Origin: Mikania micrantha
Lineage: Eukaryota; Streptophyta; Magnoliopsida; Asterales; Asteraceae
Direction of reading: 5' to 3'
Assembly (NCBI GenBank): GCA_009363875.1
Contig: CM018685.1
Coordinates: 53,951,087 to 54,015,086, forward strand
Length of the DNA: 64,000 nucleotides
Shown here: in pieces, positions 57,492 through 64,000 of the stretch
Layout of the letters: the number at the start of each line of letters is the position of its first letter
Numbering within the stretch: the stretch's first letter is position 1
The notes under the pieces: generated by a model
What the model saw: only the letters and a program-made list of their open reading frames with translations
The model's database searches: none
Told to the model about the DNA's origin: nothing
Made by a program: the position numbers and the translations under genes

Positions 57492-58645
57492 CAACACTAA
57501 ATCAACAATGAGAGGTGTGCAAAATTTGACTGAAATGCCAATTAATATGCAGCATAGGTGAACCACCAGATTTTCAATGGAGTTGATACATATGGAAAAA
57601 AAATTATACAACGCAAATCAATAACTACAATATCTAATTCTGTTTATGCACAATTGCTTCTTTTTGCCAAACGCTTTTATGAAATATAGTTGCAATATTA
57701 TGTCAAAACAAATAAACATACCCAATAAAATCTTACTAAACGGTGGCGGGGGAGTGACAGAAGCAAACGTTACTTCTATCCCAATGGATCTGCTTCAAGA
57801 TGTTCCTAGCATAAAATTTCATACTGTTAGTGTTCGTGAGCCTTTCATGGAAAGGTTAAAAGAGCGAATACGGACGACAAAGACTCATTTATGTTCGTTT
57901 GATTCGTTTACAAATTACAACCCCATAACTAAGGGTTTAAGCATTTCTAGCACAAAGAGTCAGTAAACAGATCCATTCCAAGATGTTCCCTAATCAATTT
58001 CTGCTTTGTATCCTCTAAATCCTGAATCAAGATAACCACAAAAATAAAACCCTATGGTTAAAAATTCAGCTAAATTACAACGCATCTGTGTTCAGAAAGT
58101 CAGCATTTCATGTTCACATTAACATAAACTATAAACCCTTAAAATTAAAAACAAAAGGCAACCCAAAAAACCCTCCATGGCCCAGTCATGTTACATGAGG
58201 ACCAAGTTTTATCTTTATAGGGGTAAATTATGATTTCTTTAGGTTTATAGGCAAACTTACAATTACTGTTCTTTAGGCTTATATCAAGTTGCCATAAGGG
58301 TCCTTAAACTATAGAAATTACATAAAACATCATTTATGTATAGGGTTTTTCACAATTCTAGTCCTTTCCTTTAAGAAATGCTAGATTTTGACAAGTTTTC
58401 TTAACCATCTTTGGATTCACATAAAAGTCTATCATTCAAGTTATCAATCACTCATCAAATTTGCGCCAAGCAAGCACAATGTAAAAATTAAGTTTAAAAA
58501 GAAAGAATCACACTTCTAATATTTTATTATTATATGTATAAATAAATAAATAAAAAGATATATAAAGTTAGATATCTAGATAATTAGAAGGAAAGATCAC
58601 AAAGAATACTGTTAACAAACTATTAATAAAAAAAATATTATTCAC
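57492..58645. repeat. Right copy of duplicated non-coding DNA
   Basis: Collinear with 20348-21055, 21440-22005 and 27813-28240, but lacking the MITE copy A, the 22006-22671 element and the Harbinger element. At 58295-58297 the single TAA marks the Harbinger empty site. The frame 57646-57966 lies in this homology and has no left counterpart. Confidence 0.85.
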
Positions 58646-58649
58646 TTTT

Positions 58650-59940
58650 GTATGATTGGTGACATCAAATGGTTATGATGTTTGAATGAATGGTTAATAG
58701 AGTCTGAACTATTAAGTGTCGAATCAGTTAAGACTGTTTAGCATGTGAAATTAAAGAATGACTATTTTACCCTCCAACATTATCACAATATCCTAATCCA
58801 ACTCATGAAAACTTCCAAATCCTAATCCAACTCATGTAAAAAAATAACTTGAAAGTGGCTGTGAGAAACTGAAAAAAATTATCAAAACTAATCATAATCC
58901 AACATTATCACAACTAATCCTAATCCAACTCTTGAAATCTTGCAAATCTTAATCCAAACTCTTGTACACAAAACTTGAAAGTGGCTGTGGGAAATTGAAA
59001 AAAAATGTCACATATACTTTCGTGTATATATATAGATAGAGAGGGATAGTACCTATTCTTTCCGATGAAACCCGTAGCTTCCGGCGAAATAAGCGTCGTG
59101 GCTGGAGGAGAGACTGATCGGGAGTGGCTGACGAGCGCTGTGACTGGTGGGGGTCCGATCGGGAGGGTGCGACGGCTGAAGGTAGCGTGGAGACTGCCGG
59201 AGCTGAGCGAAGTTCGGCCGGAGATGGGCGAAGGGGAACCGGAGCATGGTTGTTGAAGGCGACGGGAGTGAAACCTTGAAGCTAGGGTTAAAAAAGGGAG
59301 GTTATTTGGACACCCTATGGATAACTTGACACCACCTAGGCCTATACGGGTCGTATGGCCCAATACGGTTCGTATGGGTGTCAGATTTTGTCAGACATTG
59401 TCAGAAAAATGTTTGACGGTTGAAAGTACATACGGGCCGTATGACCCTATACGGCCCGTATAGTTATAAACTTATTATTTTTATTTATTTTTTTCTATTG
59501 GGTAAATCATAAATAAAAGAAAGGAATCTACTTTTCTGTAAAGAAGCTGTCAAACTCTGAAAGCTGTCAATTTCACTTGCAAGATATGAGTAACCTAAAG
59601 GCCTATTTTTTGGTCAAACTCGTTTTTTTTTACTAACTTTACCCCTATATTTGGTATCTACACATTAAATCTTTCTCTCTCTTACTTTTTCATTTTTCTT
59701 ATTTGATATATACGGGTCGTATTGTGACATACGGGCCGTATGGGGTGTGTCAGACCTGCGTCAGCCCTATGATTTGACGTGTCAGCTTTTGTCAGAATAT
59801 TCTTTTCAATACGACCCGTAAAGCCCAATACGGGCCGTATTGACTGGTGTCCAGTTATCCACCCTGACGTCTCCCTAACAGGCCCCGTTAAAAAATAGAA
59901 AGGATATGGATGACCTTGCTGTCATTTTTTCGTTCAGACT
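58650..59940. mobile_element. Insertion specific to the right copy, with a GC-rich gene-like patch
   Basis: The left homology breaks at about 58650 and resumes near 59960. The outer parts carry GTCTGAACTATTAAG and TTGAATGTTCAGACCTCATT, related phrases in opposite orientation. 59040-59290 is distinctly GC-rich and on the minus strand resembles a 5' leader (CCCTAGCTTCAAGG) followed by a frame (59053-59247, MLRFPFAHLRPNFAQLRQSP). I recognise no protein. 59296-59886 is a separate nested element. Confidence 0.45.
59296..59886. mobile_element. Element with ATACGGGCCGTAT palindromes (9-bp TSD, Mutator-like?)
   Basis: Flanked by a perfect 9-bp repeat GTTAAAAAA (59287-59295 and 59887-59895). The ends share GGGAG and TGGATAACT(T/G)GACACC in inverted orientation with small indels. 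ATACGG(G/C)CCGTAT palindromes recur inside. The length of the target duplication suggests a Mutator-type element, but A-richness makes chance possible. Its truncated relative sits at the RLP6 junction. Confidence 0.65.
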
Positions 59941-59959
59941 AGACTTGTTACGAGATTTG

Positions 59960-60522
59960 AATGTTCAGACCTCATTTAAATGAAATCACTATTCATCATT
60001 TATACAAATGTTTGTGAGTATCTAAGGAGAAAAAAATATTAAAAATTTATGTGAATAGGATGCAAATTTCAGACACGATATGAATTTATATAAACTTTTC
60101 AGGCTTCAATTTAGCATAACTGATTTCATTTCAATTTGAAGTTGAACCTATGGAGCTAAATGAGTCATGTTGGTATCAACACGACAAGTTTACAAGTTGA
60201 CATGCTTAACCCATTCATTTTTTTATTTTATTTTATTTTTACGTTATTGTCATAAATTAACTTGATTGAGTATTTTATGCTATCAAATTTTAAACAAAAG
60301 AAAGAAATTAAGATAAAACTTTATAATTAAATGTCATTTTTTTATCTACACTTTAGTTTTTCATTTTAAAATAATAATTTTAAACTACTAATATCCTCAA
60401 AATATATGCAAAAACTGGGTTAAACGGGTTATTATTAAGTCAAACCATAAGAATTCGTGTCAGGTTTGACCTCAAACACAATTTGTTTAGTACCCTAGTT
60501 TGTATTTATAAGTGATTCTATC
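59960..60522. repeat. Right copy of duplicated DNA up to the LINE insertion
   Basis: Matches 28900-29445, including ATTCACTATTCATCATTTAT and GTTTAGTACCCTAGTTTGTA. No gene is seen. Confidence 0.85.
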
Positions 60523-60903
60523 ATTGAGTTTCCATAAACTGTGGCAAGGTGTAAACATATTAAGGAATTGATACTCTCAATCATTCAAAAAACGGTTTGG
60601 TGCATTTGGAAAGCTCGTAACGACGTTATGTTCAACCAACGCAAAGTCTTAAAGGAGAAGATTGTCGAAGATATCAAAGCACTTAGCTATTTTTGGGTAA
60701 AACATCGCATGCGGAGTTGTGGATTAGAATAGGCCTCATGACTATCCTTTGATGTTGGGTAAGATTGTGTTCAGACCAATGGGGTTTTCTTGTATCTTTT
60801 TTAATTACTTTTCCTTTCTATGTCGGTATTGATTGGTGTATCATTATGGGGTTTTAGACTCTTACTAGCCCTAAAAGTAATAAAAATTTTAGCAGTTAAA
60901 AAA
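60523..60903 (+). mobile_element. 5'-truncated LINE (L1-type) with perfect TSD
   Basis: Encodes the last residues of a LINE ORF2 (ILSIIQKTVWCIWKARNDVM then DIKALSYFWVKHRMRS, stop at 60730-60732), then a 3' UTR and a short poly(A). A 13-bp target duplication AAGTGATTCTATC flanks it (60510-60522 and 60904-60916). The left paralog near 29430-29443 has one uninterrupted AGTGGTTCTATCCATATG. The ATG at 60541 is not a real start. Confidence 0.92.
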
Positions 60904-61500
60904 AAGTGATTCTATCCATATGTAGAGGGATCATCATTGTATTAGATATAGGATACATGTGAATGAGAAGGGCAACAGTTGGATATCTGCTGTTTGTAGC
61001 TTCACTTAGCAGGGTGGTGGAGTGCACTGGTGGGTCTTGAAAAACATGTTCAATGAGGCCGAAAGTCATGGGCCAAATTTTTTTTTCTTATCGTTATGTT
61101 TCGGGCTAAAAATCTGGGTCGGTAAATGATAATTTGGGTGGGTTCAACAATTCAAACTTAAGGTAAATACGTAATGTTCAATAGTTAAGGCCTATTTTAA
61201 TTTTTAAGGTCCAAAACAAGCTTTAAACTCAAGATCAGCTAAAGAATGAGATAACAACCGACACTGTGAAACCTTAAAGATAATATTAAAATTTACAATA
61301 TTAGTTCAACTTAATTATTATTTAAAATCCAAGGAGGCCCAAGGAATTTAGGAAGAAAAATCGAAGGGGTCAAGCAAAATACCTATAAAATTTTTCGACC
61401 GAAAACAACTATATCGACTTTTCTAGCCAGAAAAACAGCAGGGACTGGGCATCTCTGGCCTCCTTAAAACATCCGACCCTGGTGGAGTGGCTGGCCAGGT
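60904..61500. other. End of right duplicate and unassigned DNA
   Basis: 60904-61015 matches 29445-29560. After that the two copies part. 61020-61500 has no supported feature. Confidence 0.6.
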
Positions 61501-61712
61501 TAGAGGTGGGCAGACCCCTTTTTTTTAACCGGTTCCAGTTTTGGACCAGTTCCAACCGGTTTTTGCCCGGTTCCGGTTCGGGTTTTGCTGGATAGAAGTG
61601 GAATCGGTTCCGCTTTTTTTGTTTCTGGTTCCGATTTCTCCGAGAATTTGGAACTGCCTGTACCCACCGGTTCCGGTTTGGATTGTCGGTTCCGAGTTTT
61701 TGCCCCCCTCTA
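61501..61712. mobile_element. GGTTCCGG-rich MITE
   Basis: Inverted ends TAGAGGTGGGCA and TGCCCCCCTCTA bracket 212 bp of GGAACCGGTT-type repeats. The same family end is at 36356-36474. No target duplication was seen. The overlapping frame 61541-61795 is an artefact. Confidence 0.65.
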
Positions 61713-62454
61713 GGTCTTTGATAGTGGTGGAGGAGAAAGTGATGGCTTTGATGGGTTGTAGTTGGCCCTATGGAGGGTTGGAGAATTCTGTATAATTTTG
61801 CTGCAAGTTTTTCGGTCCATCAATTTAGAAAGTGTTAAAATGAGGATATTAATTCAATTGGTTATTCGAATTATTTGTTACAAGTTTGTTGTAAGTATAA
61901 CAGGTTGAGGGACTTTAACTGATCTAGTTAGGAAGTTAAAGAGTTGTTATAGATATTTGAGGATAAAAAAGGAGGTGCCTATGTGTTAAATAGAGGAGAT
62001 AAGAAGCATCTCGAGGTGTCCATCTAGTTACACTTCATGCGCTTATTTCTTTGTTTTTCTCTCTAAGACCCATTTGTAGGGTTTTGTTCTTGTTTTCATT
62101 TTTTGGTTTTGATCTATCATCATTATGGATCTTCTAGTGCAGAATCAGTTTATATGTTGTTGATGTTTTGTATTTCTTGAGTTCTTATCATTGTAGTTGA
62201 AAACTCTTGCTTATCTGTAGCTACAGATCTCTTTATATTTAGGGTTGAGTCTTTTGTATATAGGGTTGAGTCTTTTGTATATAGGGTTAACATCTATATT
62301 GTTTTGTACTTGTTCTTTAGTATTAAGCACATATTCATGTGAATCTATAAGTTGTCGATAAATTTGATTTATTTTGATAGAAAGTGATTTGAATGATTGG
62401 ATATTTGGATCTTCCTTTATATTTGAAAGGCTTAACTGTGAAGGCCTGCATCTA
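61713..62454. other. Intergenic DNA, no feature recognised
   Basis: AT-rich, with a short local tandem repeat TATAGGGTTGAGTCTTTTGT (near 62240-62280). No gene is supported; the frame 62211-62462 includes this repeat. Confidence 0.6.
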
Positions 62455-64000
62455 TGTGACATCCTGTAATTTCCAGGTCAGCTTTGATTTATTTAAATGT
62501 TTATTTAAATACTATTTGTACACGTGGCACTAGAATTATTTTAATTTAGTGTGACGCGTGGCACGACAGTACTGACATTGGCACACAACACTATAATTCG
62601 AAGAATTATCGGCAAACAGCACACACGTGACAAAACATACGAACGTTGGTGAACGTCTAGCACATTGTGTAACACAACACTCGAAACCTTACGAAACACT
62701 TACACATTGAACTTGGAAGTTCAAACGAGGCCAAACGGTAGTTCGTAAGCGTGAAAACGGCGACGAACTGATCAAACCATGAAAACTAAGCTTATTGGGC
62801 TCTTTAGGGGCCCATCGCGGTACGCGATGGCCCAACAGGAGGCTCAGTAGCGGTACGTGACATGCGGCGCGGGGGATTGACTCCCAAAATCCGCCGCGAT
62901 ACGCGGAGAGGATCTGGAATCCCCACCGCGGTACGCGACACCGTCCTGACGACAAAATCTTATAAAACCAAGAAGATTATGGCTACTCTATCACCCACCA
63001 TCATTATTGTAACACCCCGACCGACGGCGGAATCATCGGGATGCCACGAGGGATGTGTAGATTGTTCAAAAGCTCATGGGCATCTAAATCAAGTCATCAT
63101 ATATCATTTAAGCAACCACAATAATTACACAAAAATCATGTTCATCATGAATCAAATACATCAAATACACAAAAGATTTAGTTAAACTAACTAAACTCTA
63201 ATCGTCAGAAATTTAGTTAATTAACTAAGTCCAAGAATCCTATATGATGATGATGTCCAAAATAGAAGAGATCATCCTCTTCATCCTACTTGTCTCCATC
63301 ACCTGAAACATGTAAGAAAATCAAGTGTCAACTACAAAAGTAGTTGGTGAGTAATCATAAGTTTTTATATTTAAAAATGTTTTAGAAAAATGCGTTTGAA
63401 AGTTCATGCTTAAAATGGTTTTATAAAATGCTTTGTTTAAAACGGTTATAAAACTTATGATCTTCTTGAGAAAATCCATATGAATACCTGTATGAGATAA
63501 TCCAACGCACATCCATCAATTCAACAGCCAAATACATACACAACCACATAACCACATAACCAAATAAATCATAGCCAATCACAAATAATCCTAATCAAAT
63601 ATAGGCAATCAATCCACAACAAATCAACCAAACTCAATCAATCATATTCTCAATCAATGTTCGTGACTATACATGATCATTATGTAATTAACATAAGTTA
63701 AATACATGATTCATGGAGTGGTCGCTAACCACTTGACAATACATGAAGCCAAGGCAATTAACCGAAATCAATTTCAATGCTTCACAGATGTGGAAATCAT
63801 CCACGTGACAATACACGATGTCAAAGCAATTAACCGAAGTTAAGAGCAATGATTCTCGGGGTTTGTGACAATACTTGTAATCTTTGTTATTGACCGAAGT
63901 CAATAACAATGTTTACATGGATAATAAATGATAAGAGATAATCCATAATAAATGATAAATTTATATTGTGAATATCATATTGATAAACAGGTATTATCCT
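62455..64000 (-). mobile_element. Gypsy LTR (minus), continuing past the window
   Basis: TGTGACATCCTGTAATTTCC at 62455 matches the terminus of the solo LTR at 7906 (TGTGACATCCGGTATTTTAC), so this should be the far end of a minus-oriented LTR. CGCGGTACGCG-type palindromes recur at 62815-62940. It is apparently interrupted by another LTR start at 63008. The other end lies outside. Confidence 0.6.
63008..64000 (+). mobile_element. Second gypsy LTR (plus), start only
   Basis: TGTAACACCCCGACCGACGG at 63008 is a typical plant gypsy LTR start and resembles the starts at 23469 and (minus) 11185. 63340-63350 has TAGTTGGTGAGT. 63690-63910 repeats TGTGACAATAC(A/T)TG...TTAACCGAAGT units three times. It runs off the window with no coding domain. 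Confidence 0.65.

Noticed and set aside
58920..59363. 147-codon minus frame
   Set aside because: It spans the edge of the 59296-59886 element and unrelated AT-rich DNA, so it cannot be one gene; the GC-rich part is reported as a finding.
1..64000. tRNA, rRNA or snoRNA genes
   Set aside because: No cloverleaf with A and B boxes, rRNA core or C/D box pattern was recognised by eye; a covariance search would be needed to exclude small ones.
1..64000. An undescribed biological system
   Set aside because: All conserved protein signals belong to known families (RLP, LIL3, copia, gypsy, LINE, Harbinger MYB); the unexplained segments are non-coding and look like transposon debris.

Overview
The window is repeat-rich nuclear DNA of a flowering plant, probably a eudicot. 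It is AT-rich, full of plant-type LTR, LINE, hAT and PIF/Harbinger elements, and carries EIX/Cf-like receptor-like proteins (RLPs) and a decayed copy of the chloroplast gene LIL3. Long gypsy LTRs with termini of the type TGTAACACCCCGACCGACGG hint at Asteraceae, but I cannot prove that. I see no bacterial, organellar, rRNA, tRNA or CRISPR feature.

Layout. 1-11250 is a nested stack: a LINE is interrupted by a Ty1/copia element, and each of those two is interrupted by its own gypsy solo LTR. The LINE ends beside an RLP relic (11265-11425). 12055-12970 is extreme TTA/AAT low complexity. 13552-16524 is RLP pseudogene 1. 16525-29560 is its long 3' flank, loaded with insertions, chiefly a 5.1 kb PIF/Harbinger element (22707-27812) with a solo LTR and a MITE nested in it. 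30925-33928 is RLP2, damaged by one frameshifting deletion. 34339-36600 holds RLP3 relics and MITEs. 36600-40058 is decayed retroelement sequence ending in two head-to-head copia LTRs. 42579-45737 is RLP4, with many lesions. 46926-48200 is a LIL3 pseudogene. 49412-52054 is RLP5, whose C-terminus is replaced by a gypsy integrase fragment. 54176-55506 is RLP6, a chimera whose C-terminal half is still open. 55507-61020 is the second copy of the RLP1 3' flank, and 62455-64000 is gypsy LTR sequence.

The RLPs are predicted plasma-membrane receptors with a signal peptide, extracellular LRRs, an acidic juxtamembrane stretch, one membrane helix and a short tail without kinase. Family members usually work with a SOBIR1-type co-receptor in immunity. 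Every copy here is disrupted, so the locus looks like the worn part of a tandem resistance-type cluster.

The most informative structure is the segmental duplication, left about 15.58-29.56 kb and right about 54.55-61.02 kb. Comparing the copies exposes clean empty sites for a Harbinger, a LINE and several hAT-type MITEs, so these insertions can be ordered relative to the duplication. I found no convincing new biological system. The novelty is in the nested and paired insertions, the chimeric or truncated receptors and the LIL3 relic.
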